Shown one piece after another: positions 7,788 to 17,007 of a DNA stretch of 64,000 bases. Every line of letters begins with the position of its first letter. Within the stretch, counting starts at the first letter, position 1. Below the pieces are notes generated by a model. It did not search any database. It was not told the DNA's origin and was given only the letters and a program-made list of their open reading frames with translations. The translations under genes and the position numbers were made by a program. This stretch comes from Pseudomaricurvus sp965656525 (GTDB lineage Bacteria > Pseudomonadota > Gammaproteobacteria > Pseudomonadales > Cellvibrionaceae): positions 62,001-126,000 of the forward strand of contig CBFHKY010000007.1 in assembly GCA_965656525.1 (NCBI GenBank), in the 5' to 3' direction.

Positions 7788-8360
7788 TTATTGAAAGACA
7801 ACACTAAAAGTGACAGGAACTGCTGTACTGATGGAAGGCAAATTAGCGATAACACGTAACTTTTCGACGCCTTGCGCCAAGGCGTAATCCTCCGCGTTAA
7901 TCACCACAGGATTCAGTGAAGCCACTAAAATTTGGTTGTCGGCTAACTTAGTGACTCGCACATGGGCGGTAACGCTTTTAGTCACGCCATGCAGTGCCAA
8001 AGCCAAATCAATGGTATCGGTGTAATCTTCGCCGTCTTTTAGGCTCATCGCGCGAGACACATCCACCGTCCCTGTCACGGTTGCCTCTGCAAACTGGCCA
8101 ACCTCAAACAGCATCGACTGTAAGCGTTCGTTACGGATGGGAATATTGGTTTCAACACTGGTCAGGGGGATTTTGAGCTCAACGGTACCACTGTCGGTAA
8201 GGCGCCCCTCTAAACGTTTAAAACTGTGCACTTCGCCCACAGTGCCTTTTTTGACAGAAACAAAATTCAGCGAGGACGCTTCATTCACCACACTCCAATC
8301 CGCAAACGTACTAGACGATACGGCGATAGCCATCAGCATAGCCAGTGGTAATTTTTTCAT
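7788..8360 (-). CDS. YceI family periplasmic lipocalin-like protein
   Basis: 190 aa. A signal peptide (MKKLPLAMLMAIAVSSSTFA, cleavage after about residue 20) is followed by a YceI domain: WSVVNEASSLNFVSVK at the start of the mature part and VPVTFSVVF at the end. YceI proteins are periplasmic beta-barrels related to polyisoprenoid-binding TT1927b; the ligand is usually unknown. AAAGGGG precedes the ATG. It is a single gene with its own terminator. Confidence 0.92.
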   Translation of the reverse strand: MKKLPLAMLMAIAVSSSTFADWSVVNEASSLNFVSVKKGTVGEVHSFKRLEGRLTDSGTVELKIPLTSVETNIPIRNERLQSMLFEVGQFAEATVTGTVDVSRAMSLKDGEDYTDTIDLALALHGVTKSVTAHVRVTKLADNQILVASLNPVVINAEDYALAQGVEKLRVIANLPSISTAVPVTFSVVFQ

Positions 8361-8477
8361 GTTCGATGCCCCTTTATTGTTTCATCTTTTGCTACAGCAA
8401 AATTTACGTGTGTAACCATTAAGCACACGGGTGTGCAGTTGGATGACGGCTTCAGTGAAGCAGCCATCCATCCAGAC

Positions 8478-9488
8478 TTAAAAATCTATCACTACCTTGC
8501 CAAAGTGCTTACCAGACTCTAGATATCGCAGCGCTTCTGGCAGCTCTTCAAAATCAAATGAGCGATCAATCACCGGCTTCATTGCATGGTAATCCATTGC
8601 CCGCAGCATGCGTTCGAAATCATCACGACTGCCAACTTTAATGCCATTCACCGATACGCCAGCCGAAAATAACTTCGATGTTTTTTCTGGCCAACCGCTC
8701 AACAACCCTACCAATGCGACACGGCCACCCGATCGAGTCGCGGAGAATGTCTTATCAATTGTGCCAGCACCGCCAATATCCACACCCACATCCACACCAA
8801 GACCGTCCGTAGCCGCTCGTACGGCCTCATCCCAATCGGGATTATCACGGTAGTTAATCACGGTATCGGCACCTAGAGCTTTCAGTTTTTCGGCTCGATC
8901 CTCGCTGGAGGTCGTCATAATCACCTTAGCGCCAAACAGTTTTGCCAACTGCAAGCCTAATACTGAAACGCCGCCCGCACCTTCTAATAAAACACTCATC
9001 CCTGGGTACAAGGTTTCTGGCCCACAAATGGCATTCCATGCGGTGACACCAGCGCACGGCAATGTTGCCGCTTCGGCATAGGTTAAAGAATCCGGTAGCT
9101 TGACCACTTCGACCTGATTAACCACCAATTGTTCACTCATCACCCCTGAAACCATGATACTGCCTCGCCCCATTGCTGCGGCGCTGCCACGCCAAGGCCC
9201 ACCGACCCAGTCGGGGTTAAACGTGAGCGCCACTCGATCCCCCACTTTTACACGGTAGACATCGGCGGCCACCTCGACCACCTGACCGGCACCATCGGAA
9301 CAAGGAATCAACCCCTGAGGCCCAACGGCGCCAAGCTGACCAGATAGCGTCATGGTATCGCGGTAGTTAATAGAGGCCGCTTTCATAGCAATTCGAATTT
9401 GACCCGGCCCAATAGCGCCTAGATTATCAACCTCTTCTAACTTCAGAGAATCAATACCATCGAGGTGATAAGAGCGAAACTGTTTCAT
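8478..9488 (-). CDS. Zinc-free NAD(P)-dependent alcohol dehydrogenase / quinone oxidoreductase-like
   Basis: 336 aa medium-chain dehydrogenase/reductase. A GroES-like N-terminal half is followed by a Rossmann half with GAGGVSVLGLQLAK. The N-terminal half has none of the Cys/His zinc ligands of alcohol dehydrogenases, placing it in the quinone-oxidoreductase branch that reduces enones, quinones or aldehydes with NADPH. A TTG at 9497 opens the frame, but ATG at 9488 (MKQFRSYHLDG) is a better start; no clear ribosome site is seen at either. An imperfect hairpin at about 8443-8471 follows the stop. The next gene upstream is the GbsR-type regulator, 120 bp away on the same strand. Confidence 0.88.
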   Translation of the reverse strand: MKQFRSYHLDGIDSLKLEEVDNLGAIGPGQIRIAMKAASINYRDTMTLSGQLGAVGPQGLIPCSDGAGQVVEVAADVYRVKVGDRVALTFNPDWVGGPWRGSAAAMGRGSIMVSGVMSEQLVVNQVEVVKLPDSLTYAEAATLPCAGVTAWNAICGPETLYPGMSVLLEGAGGVSVLGLQLAKLFGAKVIMTTSSEDRAEKLKALGADTVINYRDNPDWDEAVRAATDGLGVDVGVDIGGAGTIDKTFSATRSGGRVALVGLLSGWPEKTSKLFSAGVSVNGIKVGSRDDFERMLRAMDYHAMKPVIDRSFDFEELPEALRYLESGKHFGKVVIDF

Positions 9489-9610
9489 AAGGAGCAACCA
9501 TTCTTGGAGGAAAGAGAGAGTTCATCAGTCAGTGAGCGTGCTCAGTACACTTCAACCGAGGGTACCGTAATCAACCAGCGTTATAAAATGCCCAGACTGA
9601 CATATAAGCT

Positions 9611-10075
9611 TTAGCGGTCAGATGACCATTTGGTTAGCGCTGTTTCCAGTGCTGTTTTCATCGCGGTATTAAATTGGGCTATTTTCTGCATACGCTGACT
9701 GGCTTGAACGCCGTCAGCATGCCCCATATTCTTTTGTAACAATTCGGCAAAACGCCCAATCATCATGGCATGCTCGGCCATTTTAATGCCGCTGTCTTCC
9801 ACAATGCTGTAGAGCACTCGTTTTGTACCACGCTGGCTGTGACGTTTGATCATACCGGAATACTCCAGCTCTCGAGCGGCAACACTGGCCGTGCTTTTGC
9901 TGATCTCTAATTGCTCGCAAATCCGGTCCAGGCCAGTCGGTTCCGCTTTGAGAAGCAAATAGGCGTACAACCGCCCCAACCCGATTGCCATACCCCAAGG
10001 GTGTAAAAGCTCTGAGAGGTCATCTATGAATTGTCGCTGTTGCGGACTGAGGGCCAAGCTTGGTATATTCGACAT
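9611..10075 (-). CDS. GbsR/MarR family transcriptional regulator
   Basis: 154 aa with a central winged helix: GLGRLYAYLLLKAEPTGLD leads into ICEQLEISKSTASVAARELE (recognition helix) and the wing KRHSQRGTKRVLYS. The pattern (SPQQRQFIDDLSELLHPWG at the N-terminus) is that of the GbsR branch of MarR regulators. A perfect 8-bp inverted repeat covers its start codon (10064-10087), which suggests that it represses its own transcription. It is divergent from an SDR-SnoaL pair, which it may also control. Confidence 0.87.
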   Translation of the reverse strand: MSNIPSLALSPQQRQFIDDLSELLHPWGMAIGLGRLYAYLLLKAEPTGLDRICEQLEISKSTASVAARELEYSGMIKRHSQRGTKRVLYSIVEDSGIKMAEHAMMIGRFAELLQKNMGHADGVQASQRMQKIAQFNTAMKTALETALTKWSSDR

Positions 10076-10087
10076 AAACCGAATATA
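10064..10087. promoter_or_regulatory. Candidate operator of the GbsR/MarR regulator
   Basis: TATATTCG (10064-10071) and CGAATATA (10080-10087) form a perfect 8-bp inverted repeat with an 8-nt spacer, 16 bp centre to centre. It straddles the regulator's ATG at 10073-10075. MarR-type dimers bind A/T-rich inverted repeats of about this geometry. Function is inferred. Confidence 0.5.
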
Positions 10088-10248
10088 GTAAAAATAGGAT
10101 TTTAGGTCAATGCCTAGTGAGCTCGTCGCTCTGCAGACTGCCGTGCAGAACAGCTTACACCTCGCTACCCATTAACAATACAACGGCGGCCTATAACAAT
10201 AAGAAGACGATAAGCACACTCACGACCACTACTTCAGAGGATCACCAC

Positions 10249-11010
10249 ATGCTCACTCCCAGCAACCTAAAAGGCAAAGTTGCCATCGTCACCGGCGCAG
10301 CGGCCGGCTTAGGTCGAGCCACAGCAATCACTCTAGCAAAAGCTGGTGCTCATATTACTTTGGTAGATATCAACCAAGATGGCTTAGAAAGCACCGCAGC
10401 TGACGTTCGAGCGCAGGGTTCACAGGCATTGATTCTGTGCGTGAATCTTGCTGACACGCAACAGTGTGCTGGTATTATCGCGTCTACGATGAATGAGTTT
10501 GGTCGTTTGGATGCCCTCTGCAATGTGGCCGCGGTGTTTATGCCTACGCACACGCCCGACATGAGCGACGACGATTGGGATACGACCCTTGCCGTTAACC
10601 TTACCGCGCCCTTCAAACTGATCCGCGCCGCGATTCCTCATTTATTAGAAAACCACGGTGCTGTGGTAAACGTGAGTTCCTGCGCGGCCCATATGGGTCA
10701 AGCCTATCTCGCTGCCTATTCATCCACCAAAGCCGCACTGAATCACATGACCAAATCACTGGCAATGGAATACATGCATCAACCCATTCGCTTTAATGCC
10801 GTAGCGCCTGGCGGCATGATGACCGTACTAACAGCAGGCTTACGCAACTTGAAAGATCCAGACCCTAGCTTGTTAGGTCGTATTTCACCACTGCGCGGCT
10901 TAGTGGATATTGACACGGTTGCCAACATGGTCGCGTTTTTGGCCAGCGACGCCGCCGAAGGTTATCACGGTGCCATTATCAACATTGATAACGGCATTAC
11001 CGCAGGCTAA
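10249..11010 (+). CDS. SDR family oxidoreductase (FabG-like)
   Basis: 253 aa NAD(P)-dependent short-chain dehydrogenase. Cofactor motif TGAAAGLG; the usual NNAG is replaced by NVAA (LCNVAAVF); catalytic Ser in NVSSCAAH and YxxxK as YSSTK; the C-terminus DGNA-like region is IINIDNGITAG. The frame opens at 10117, but the first real start is ATG at 10249 with CAGAGG 8 nt upstream. It is followed 27 bp later by a SnoaL-like gene in the same direction, probably one operon. The substrate is unknown; the pairing with a SnoaL fold recalls steroid or polyketide catabolism. Confidence 0.9.
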   Translation: MLTPSNLKGKVAIVTGAAAGLGRATAITLAKAGAHITLVDINQDGLESTAADVRAQGSQALILCVNLADTQQCAGIIASTMNEFGRLDALCNVAAVFMPTHTPDMSDDDWDTTLAVNLTAPFKLIRAAIPHLLENHGAVVNVSSCAAHMGQAYLAAYSSTKAALNHMTKSLAMEYMHQPIRFNAVAPGGMMTVLTAGLRNLKDPDPSLLGRISPLRGLVDIDTVANMVAFLASDAAEGYHGAIINIDNGITAG

Positions 11011-11037
11011 CCCAATACATCTCTTTTGGAGAAAATG

Positions 11038-11559
11038 ATGAGTCAGAATCTAAACAGTAAGATGGAAGCGTTGATTGCCAAAGAAGACATTCGCGAACTG
11101 GGATTATTGTATTCGCGAGGCGTTGATCGCAAAGACCCAGAACTGTTGCGCGACCTGTACACAGAGGATGCCACCGACACACACGGCGATACTTACAACG
11201 GTGATGCCAAGGGGTATGTAGACTTTCTCGAACAAGCTTTTAATCACCTGCCCTACAGTGGACATCACATTTGTAACCATACCATCGCTGTTGATGGCGA
11301 TAACGGTGAAGGCGAGGTGTACGCACTGGCCTATCACATATTTCCTGATGGCAAAGGTGGTTACCTTCAGGATTTTATGTGTGTGCGCTATTTGGACAAA
11401 TATAAGAAATGTGCCGATAACCGCTGGCGCTTCAGCCAACGAGTAGTCACTTACGATCTTCGCACACAAGGGCCTATCGAGGTAACGCTGGGTGATGACA
11501 CATCAACCACCGCTGAATTCTTTAATAGCTCACTGTTTGCTCGCGGAGCGAGAGGCTAG
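11038..11559 (+). CDS. SnoaL-like / NTF2-fold protein
   Basis: 173 aa cone-fold protein of the SnoaL_4 type, recognised from DIRELGLLYSRGVDRKDPEL and LYTEDATDTHGDTYNGD near the N-terminus, and HHICNHTIAVDGDNGEGEVYAL in the middle (a set of conserved strands around a pocket). Members include ring-hydroxylating dioxygenase beta-like, ketosteroid-isomerase-like and dehydratase enzymes; which reaction this one performs is open. GGAG at 11028-11031 favours the ATG at 11038 over that at 11035. It is co-directional with the SDR upstream and converges with the TonB receptor. Confidence 0.85.
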   Translation: MSQNLNSKMEALIAKEDIRELGLLYSRGVDRKDPELLRDLYTEDATDTHGDTYNGDAKGYVDFLEQAFNHLPYSGHHICNHTIAVDGDNGEGEVYALAYHIFPDGKGGYLQDFMCVRYLDKYKKCADNRWRFSQRVVTYDLRTQGPIEVTLGDDTSTTAEFFNSSLFARGARG

Positions 11560-11585
11560 GTTGTACGAATAATTACGAATAATAA

Positions 11586-11610
11586 AGGTGCGCTCAACTC
11601 GAACGCACCT
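11586..11610 (-). terminator. Terminator between SnoaL gene and TonB-dependent receptor
   Basis: AGGTGCG (11586-11592) pairs with CGCACCT (11604-11610). On the minus strand the stem is followed by TTTATTATT, a good intrinsic terminator for the receptor gene. It may also serve the plus-strand operon. Confidence 0.7.
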
Positions 11611-11617
11611 ACCCTAG

Positions 11618-13819
11618 TTAGTAATCGTAACTTAGGCTCACACCATAAGTACGCGGAGCGGCTGGAATGCCGATATCGGCAAGGGCGCTGCCAAGTTTCT
11701 GAACATAGTATCGTTCATCGGTCAAATTGCGCCCCCAAAGCTCAAGCGTCCAGTTTTCGTTGGCCCTGTAGCGAATTGAACCGTTGACGGTATCGTAACT
11801 GGGTTGCTGTAGACGATTATCTGGTTCAAACGAAAAGCCATCGTTGTAATTATACAACAGGGTCATATCCAGCTCGCCTTGAGAGAGCGGTACAGTAAAG
11901 TTCACCCCTATATTGCCGGCAACGTCTGGTGCAAGTGGTGTATCATTACCTTTAGCCGATTGAATGACCGTTTGAGAACCACCCACACTCATAGGGTTAG
12001 ATACGGTATAAGGCGCCAAGGGGAAATCCTCGAATTTGCTATCGAGATAGCTTACTGAGCCAAAGAGTTTTAAGTTGTCCGTTAGCAGTGCCTCAAACTC
12101 TACCTCTACACCATCCACTTGAACTTCAGCGGCGTTTAGCAAAAGAGGATCAGCACCGATACCTGTTACCGAGCGCACTTGGTAATCACTGATGTCATAA
12201 TGAAACAAAGCCGCATTCAAACGTAGACGATCCTCTGCCCATGTAGATTTCAAACCGACTTCATAGGCATCAATCACTTGAGGCTCCACAGGCGCATCCC
12301 TAAACGACGTCATAGAATAAGTCCCTGACTTAAAACCGCGGTTGTAGGATGCATACACATTCATGGTGTCTGTTAAGTCATGACGCAATGCCAACCGATA
12401 AGTGACTTCTTCATCGTCAACCTTGTCATCAAATTCAATCACCGGTATTGAAGTATTGTAAAACGACTGTTCGGCAATAATTTTACGTTTATCCAAGGTA
12501 TAACGCAGACCAGCCGTTAACTGTGTGGCATCACTTAATTGGTATGTCATTTCACCAAACGCCGATGAAGACCACGTTGTTAATTGCGAATACACCTCTG
12601 TGCCGCCACCAACACTCGTCAAGGCCAAACCTGAGGATTCTTGCGGCAATAACTCATTTTCAGTTTCCAGTAAAAACACACCCGTTTGCCAACTGAGTGG
12701 CGTTGTTTGGTTAGACGCCAAACGTAATTCTTGCTGTAGCGATTTGGTGGTTGAGTGAATATCGATGTGGTAAAACGGCAGTGGTCCGGTGTCTGGATCT
12801 AGCGCGCTCAAGTTTTTATTATCACGGTGTGCGGTGATGCTGGTAAGCGTGGCAAAGCCTAAGTCAAACTCAGCTGTTACACTCGCTCCATAGGTACGTT
12901 GTTTATTAAATTGATGATCGCCTGACTGAGTATCATACGGGTCATTTTCTGGCTCAAAACTGCCAACACCCGGCGCCAACCCATAAGATCCTTGAGCTAA
13001 ACGAAAGCTGGTGGTGGAATCATTAGACTGCTTGTTATATTCAACAGCGGTGGTGATTTTGGTCATATCGCTGGGTCGCCAGACCCACTTAGAGCGAACC
13101 CCCCAATCCCAGCCTTTACCGACATCATTGCCCGTTTGAACATTTGTCCCCCAACCGTCACTTTGGTTGGTCGATGTCACTGCAATATCCGCACTGAGAG
13201 TGTCTGTAAGTGGTGATGCGGCATAAGCTTGAACCGTTTGAGTATTGTAATTGGCTGCCCCCACTTTAATGCTGGCAACTTGTTCTTGATCCGGTTCACG
13301 AGTAATCACATTAATCAAACCGCCTGAAGAGTTTCGACCGAATAACGTACCTTGTGGGCCTTTAAGTACTTCAATTCGTTCAATGTTGTTAAACTTAAGC
13401 ACAGATTGTTTTAAGTCTGGTAAAAAAACACCATCCACATACAGTGCATTTGCACCTTCTTCCCCTGTGCCTCCGCTAGTATTACCAACCCCTCGAACAA
13501 AAAACATGCCTGAAGGCCCAGAGCGAACCAGTTGCACACTTGGCACCATATCCGGTATAGCCGAAGTGCCATTAACGCCAGCACTGGATAACGTATCGTC
13601 AGAGATTGCCACGACAGAAATAGGAACATCACTAAGATTTTCTTGGCGCCGTTGCGCCGTGACAACCACTTCTTCCAATGTCTTTTTTTTAGCACTGAAA
13701 GATGAGCCTTCAGGCTCACCCTGTGCCTGTGCTGATACGGCTGCAATAGCCGCATACAAAATCAAAGTCGACGGGACGCTCTTCTGCCGTAAGAACAGCA
13801 AACTCTTTGAATCGCTCAT
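11618..13819 (-). CDS. TonB-dependent outer-membrane receptor
   Basis: 733 aa. The signal peptide ends near residue 33 (AAIAAVSAQAQ). The TonB box region EEVVVTAQRRQENL follows at about residue 49, then a plug domain (VPISVVAISDD; RIEVLKGPQGTLFGRNSSGG) and a ~22-strand beta barrel ending in aromatic-rich YGVSLSYDY. This VVVTAQRR-type receptor is typical of marine and sphingomonad uptake systems for hydrophobic catabolic substrates or siderophores. AAGGA precedes the ATG. It is convergent with the SDR-SnoaL pair, so it may import that pathway's substrate; this is an inference from position. Confidence 0.95.
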   Translation of the reverse strand: MSDSKSLLFLRQKSVPSTLILYAAIAAVSAQAQGEPEGSSFSAKKKTLEEVVVTAQRRQENLSDVPISVVAISDDTLSSAGVNGTSAIPDMVPSVQLVRSGPSGMFFVRGVGNTSGGTGEEGANALYVDGVFLPDLKQSVLKFNNIERIEVLKGPQGTLFGRNSSGGLINVITREPDQEQVASIKVGAANYNTQTVQAYAASPLTDTLSADIAVTSTNQSDGWGTNVQTGNDVGKGWDWGVRSKWVWRPSDMTKITTAVEYNKQSNDSTTSFRLAQGSYGLAPGVGSFEPENDPYDTQSGDHQFNKQRTYGASVTAEFDLGFATLTSITAHRDNKNLSALDPDTGPLPFYHIDIHSTTKSLQQELRLASNQTTPLSWQTGVFLLETENELLPQESSGLALTSVGGGTEVYSQLTTWSSSAFGEMTYQLSDATQLTAGLRYTLDKRKIIAEQSFYNTSIPVIEFDDKVDDEEVTYRLALRHDLTDTMNVYASYNRGFKSGTYSMTSFRDAPVEPQVIDAYEVGLKSTWAEDRLRLNAALFHYDISDYQVRSVTGIGADPLLLNAAEVQVDGVEVEFEALLTDNLKLFGSVSYLDSKFEDFPLAPYTVSNPMSVGGSQTVIQSAKGNDTPLAPDVAGNIGVNFTVPLSQGELDMTLLYNYNDGFSFEPDNRLQQPSYDTVNGSIRYRANENWTLELWGRNLTDERYYVQKLGSALADIGIPAAPRTYGVSLSYDY

Positions 13820-14074
13820 AATTATTCCTTTTATTGTTTTTATAGGTCACTGAAAATGACAACCGTGCCTTGAAATCACATCACGACTACAGAATCAACG
13901 TCAACGCGCCTGCAACACCAGTAATTACCTACTACCGAGAGAGACAATTAACCTTCTTTTTTACAACCGCTAAACACTGAGCAATCCTGTGGATATTGCG
14001 ATAAAGTCTAGGTAACAAGCACAGATGACAACGGAAGACACAATTTCGTCATCAAAAGACATTAGAATCTCTTT

Positions 14075-14584
14075 ATGAGCAGACTTAACCTGAATCAACA
14101 TTTTCATACGTCAAAGACTCTTGGTGTATGGTTGTTGCTACTACTGACTGGAGGGTGCTCAAGCAATCTTCCGCCTTCCGAAAGTCGTATCAACAACACT
14201 GTCAAAACCACCCAGCTTTATTGTGCTCGCTATTTAATTTACGACTTGTGCGCGATCGACTTGGACCATAACGGCTCGACAGATGCATTGTATTTTGATG
14301 ACACCAAAGAAGTGTTTATGTATGACTTGCTCTATGAAGCTAGAGTACTCACACAATTTGATATGCACCCTTGCGCCCAAATAATGGACGACGGCATGAA
14401 AGCGGCCAGCACACAGATTCTGACCATTCAAGACGATACGCCTTTCTTAGAAAAACTGAGTATTCAAAAAACACTGATCGAGCAATATTCCCGATACACC
14501 CCCAAAGTCAGAGCGTGCAAGGAGAGCTTTGCCAACAGCCTTGAGGAAGAGGATTTTGGTGATAGTGATGACTGGGATTTTTAA
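14075..14584 (+). CDS. Putative lipoprotein with calcium-loop-like motif
   Basis: 169 aa. A signal segment LGVWLLLLLTGGC ends in a lipobox (LTGG-C, Cys at about residue 28). The mature part has three further cysteines in its N-terminal half, an EF-hand/dockerin-like loop DLDHNGSTDALYF (D-x-D-x-N-G-x-x-D) at residues ~69-81, and a very acidic tail EEEDFGDSDDWDF. I recognise no family. It is probably an outer-membrane or periplasm-facing lipoprotein. It is alone on the plus strand, divergent from the TonB receptor (255 bp between starts) and convergent with an alpha/beta hydrolase. Confidence 0.75.
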   Translation: MSRLNLNQHFHTSKTLGVWLLLLLTGGCSSNLPPSESRINNTVKTTQLYCARYLIYDLCAIDLDHNGSTDALYFDDTKEVFMYDLLYEARVLTQFDMHPCAQIMDDGMKAASTQILTIQDDTPFLEKLSIQKTLIEQYSRYTPKVRACKESFANSLEEEDFGDSDDWDF

Positions 14585-14685
14585 TTCGACCCTCGCATCA
14601 TCGTACTGCTATAGACTATACCTACAATAAAATAATGTTCAGACTTGTCGATACAATATCTTAGCTGTGATCGCTATCTCGACGT

Positions 14686-15468
14686 TTACTCATTGAAAAA
14701 AGCAGATACCCATCGTGCACACTGCGACGGCTGTTCCATATGCAACAAATGCCCGCCCAGTAAATCTACACGCTGCACCATCTCTGAACTGCCCGTTAGC
14801 ACATCAGCAATAACTTGAAAATCTTCAAGGTCTTTATCGCCTGTAAGCAACAACGTTGGCGACTGCAGTTGATACAGATAGTCCACGTCGGGGTATTCTG
14901 GTTTTTCACCGTTGCACAACCAATGGTGACCGGAATATTGCTGTATCGCAGCGTATAACTCTGCGGCTGCAGCACTGTTGCGAGTGGACTCGAATAACGG
15001 GTGCTGCCACCAAAGTGTTTTTGCACGTTTCATGTCACCTGCGCGAGCGGCTGAAGACACCGCTCGCCAATACGTCAGCCAATCATTTGACCACTCCCAC
15101 GCCACCAGACTTGGACTGATCAACACCAATCGCCGGACTCGTTCTGGGTATAACAAGGCGGTATGTAGAGCAACCCCACCCCCCATCGACACACCCACCA
15201 AATCACATTGGTGAACACCTAACGCATCCATCAACGCAATCAAGTCTTCCGTATGGCTGTAGCTTTCGCCAATATCGCCACCGGTTTTACCAAACCCCCT
15301 TAAATCGTAACGCAACGCTGAAACCTGCTTTGGCAGCTGCGACCACAGACGATCCCATGTCTGTAGATCACCACCCATACCATGCAGGAAGATGGCTTGC
15401 ACAGCATCACCTTGCTGCGCAGTATGAAATTGCAATCCTGCCGCAGACACTGTGCGCTCACGATCCAT
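14686..15468 (-). CDS. Alpha/beta hydrolase
   Basis: 260 aa alpha/beta-hydrolase fold. The oxyanion region FLHGMGGDLQTWD comes early, the nucleophile elbow is GVSMGGG (Ser in G-x-S-x-G), an acid is in the DKD near residue 215, and the histidine is in GGHLLHMEQP near the end. It resembles the 3-oxoadipate enol-lactonase / MhpC-type group, but the substrate cannot be named. It starts 14 bp after the SDR stop upstream on the same strand, so the two form an operon. No N-terminal signal is present; it is cytoplasmic. Confidence 0.9.
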   Translation of the reverse strand: MDRERTVSAAGLQFHTAQQGDAVQAIFLHGMGGDLQTWDRLWSQLPKQVSALRYDLRGFGKTGGDIGESYSHTEDLIALMDALGVHQCDLVGVSMGGGVALHTALLYPERVRRLVLISPSLVAWEWSNDWLTYWRAVSSAARAGDMKRAKTLWWQHPLFESTRNSAAAAELYAAIQQYSGHHWLCNGEKPEYPDVDYLYQLQSPTLLLTGDKDLEDFQVIADVLTGSSEMVQRVDLLGGHLLHMEQPSQCARWVSAFFNE

Positions 15469-15481
15469 AGGTAAAGCTCAC

Positions 15482-16243
15482 TCAGCCGCGCCAGCCACGC
15501 AGACGATTGCCCGCGTCGCAACTCACGACTTCGCAATTAATAAACCGCCCCTCTTCCGATGCCAAAAACAGCGCCAGGTTAGCAATATCGTCCGCCGTGC
15601 CGTGCATATCCACCAACTGCATACCTTGAATACGCTGTTGTGTTTCTTCTGGCAGAGCGTCTTTGCTAGCAGGAGTTTCCATCAAACCTGGTGCGATAGC
15701 GTTGCAACGCACGCCTGCAGAACCATAGATATTGGCCATACCAAAGGTCAATGCATTTAAGGCGGCTTTGGTCACACCATAAACATTCGCTGGCGCATAA
15801 GATGCCATAGAAGATTGATTCAAGATCAACCCTTTCGCCTTGATTAATGATGAACTCAACGCTTCTGTTATTAATACCGGAGCAATGGTATTCACCGATA
15901 AAAAGTGCAACCAACGCGCTTTGCTTACCTTGTTGATCATCTGATTCACTTCGCCATAAGCAATACCAGCATTGTTATAAAGCACGTCGATTTTTGGGTG
16001 TTTGGCACAAATATTAGCCGCGTTAACCGCAATTGCATCTTCATCAGAAATATCAAACACATAGCTGGTAGCCGAACTACCGGCAGCCTCGACCAATTCA
16101 GTGGTTTCTTTCAAGCCTGCTTCATTAATATCCAGTAACACCAATGTCGCGCCGGCTTCTGCAAACTTCTTAGCCGCAGTTTGACCAAGGCCACCGCCTG
16201 CACCGGTGATCACAATAACTTTATGTTCAAAACGCTTTGTCAT
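15482..16243 (-). CDS. SDR family oxidoreductase
   Basis: 253 aa. Cofactor motif TGAGGGLGQ at residues ~14-22, NNAG at about 91, catalytic YGVTK as YxxxK. It is a classical FabG-length short-chain dehydrogenase acting on an unknown alcohol or ketone. GGAG stands just before the ATG. It is the first gene of a two-gene unit with the alpha/beta hydrolase, consistent with successive oxidation and hydrolysis of one substrate. Confidence 0.9.
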   Translation of the reverse strand: MTKRFEHKVIVITGAGGGLGQTAAKKFAEAGATLVLLDINEAGLKETTELVEAAGSSATSYVFDISDEDAIAVNAANICAKHPKIDVLYNNAGIAYGEVNQMINKVSKARWLHFLSVNTIAPVLITEALSSSLIKAKGLILNQSSMASYAPANVYGVTKAALNALTFGMANIYGSAGVRCNAIAPGLMETPASKDALPEETQQRIQGMQLVDMHGTADDIANLALFLASEEGRFINCEVVSCDAGNRLRGWRG

Positions 16244-16344
16244 ACTCCAGACCTATTGTGAGTTGTTATTATCGTTATATGGATTCGGCAGCGGGCGAAA
16301 GACGCCTCACCCATAGTCTTATAGGATTCTCGCCTTAAAAAAAT

Positions 16345-17007
16345 CTACCCCAGTACCTGTAGCCCCAGTTTATTTCCAGCGTGCAATAGCGCTTTCGTAG
16401 GCCTAACCATCACGCCATGATCCACTGCTTTAAGCAACGACAAATCGGTGTGATGATCGGTGTAAAACCAAGATTTCTTCTTGTCCCCATTGGATTTCAA
16501 CCAAGCGGACACCTGCTGAAACTTTTCATTGCCATAACAGTTATTACCATCTAACAAGCCGGATAACCTACCATTTTCGTCACGGCGTAAACGTGTACAA
16601 ATCACCACATCAAACCTCAGAGCTTTTGCCAGCTGTTCAACATATACATCTGGGCTCGCGGTCGCTAACACAGTAATGGCCCCCGATTTTTGCACCCGCT
16701 GCAACTGGTTAAATACCGCTGTGTTTAAAGCCGACTGAGTTAACTGCCGAGTAAATATTCGGCACCAGTATTGCAACATTTCAGTTGAACTTTTGCCCAC
16801 CACACGCTGAAGAAAAAGCTGTTTAGCCGTTTGATTGCTGATCATTCCAAATTTAAACATGATCCAAACTGGCGCTAATAACGGCAGCTGACACGCTAAA
16901 CGTGGCTGAAGCTTGACCAAACCGATAAGAAAAGGGGCAAACGTATCTTTCAACACCAAGGTGTGATCTAAATCGAAAATATGAATTTCGGCTGCGGGGT
17001 TACTCAT
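16345..17007 (-). CDS. HAD-superfamily phosphatase (subfamily IB)
   Basis: 220 aa. Motif I FDLDHTLVLKDTF (nucleophile and acid Asp), motif II VLATASPDVY (Thr/Ser), motif IV WFYTDHHTDLSLL (metal Asp). The layout is that of HAD-IB phosphoserine-phosphatase-like hydrolases. It starts 8 bp inside the methyltransferase gene and ends a four-gene coupled operon with a UbiA-type prenyltransferase. In decaprenyl-phosphoryl-pentose pathways a phosphatase removes the 5-phosphate after the UbiA step; this gene could do that job, which is inference from neighbours. Confidence 0.88.
   Translation of the reverse strand: MSNPAAEIHIFDLDHTLVLKDTFAPFLIGLVKLQPRLACQLPLLAPVWIMFKFGMISNQTAKQLFLQRVVGKSSTEMLQYWCRIFTRQLTQSALNTAVFNQLQRVQKSGAITVLATASPDVYVEQLAKALRFDVVICTRLRRDENGRLSGLLDGNNCYGNEKFQQVSAWLKSNGDKKKSWFYTDHHTDLSLLKAVDHGVMVRPTKALLHAGNKLGLQVLG

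Noticed and set aside
10117..10248. Upstream extension of the SDR gene
   Set aside because: No family similarity before ATG 10249, which has its own ribosome site.
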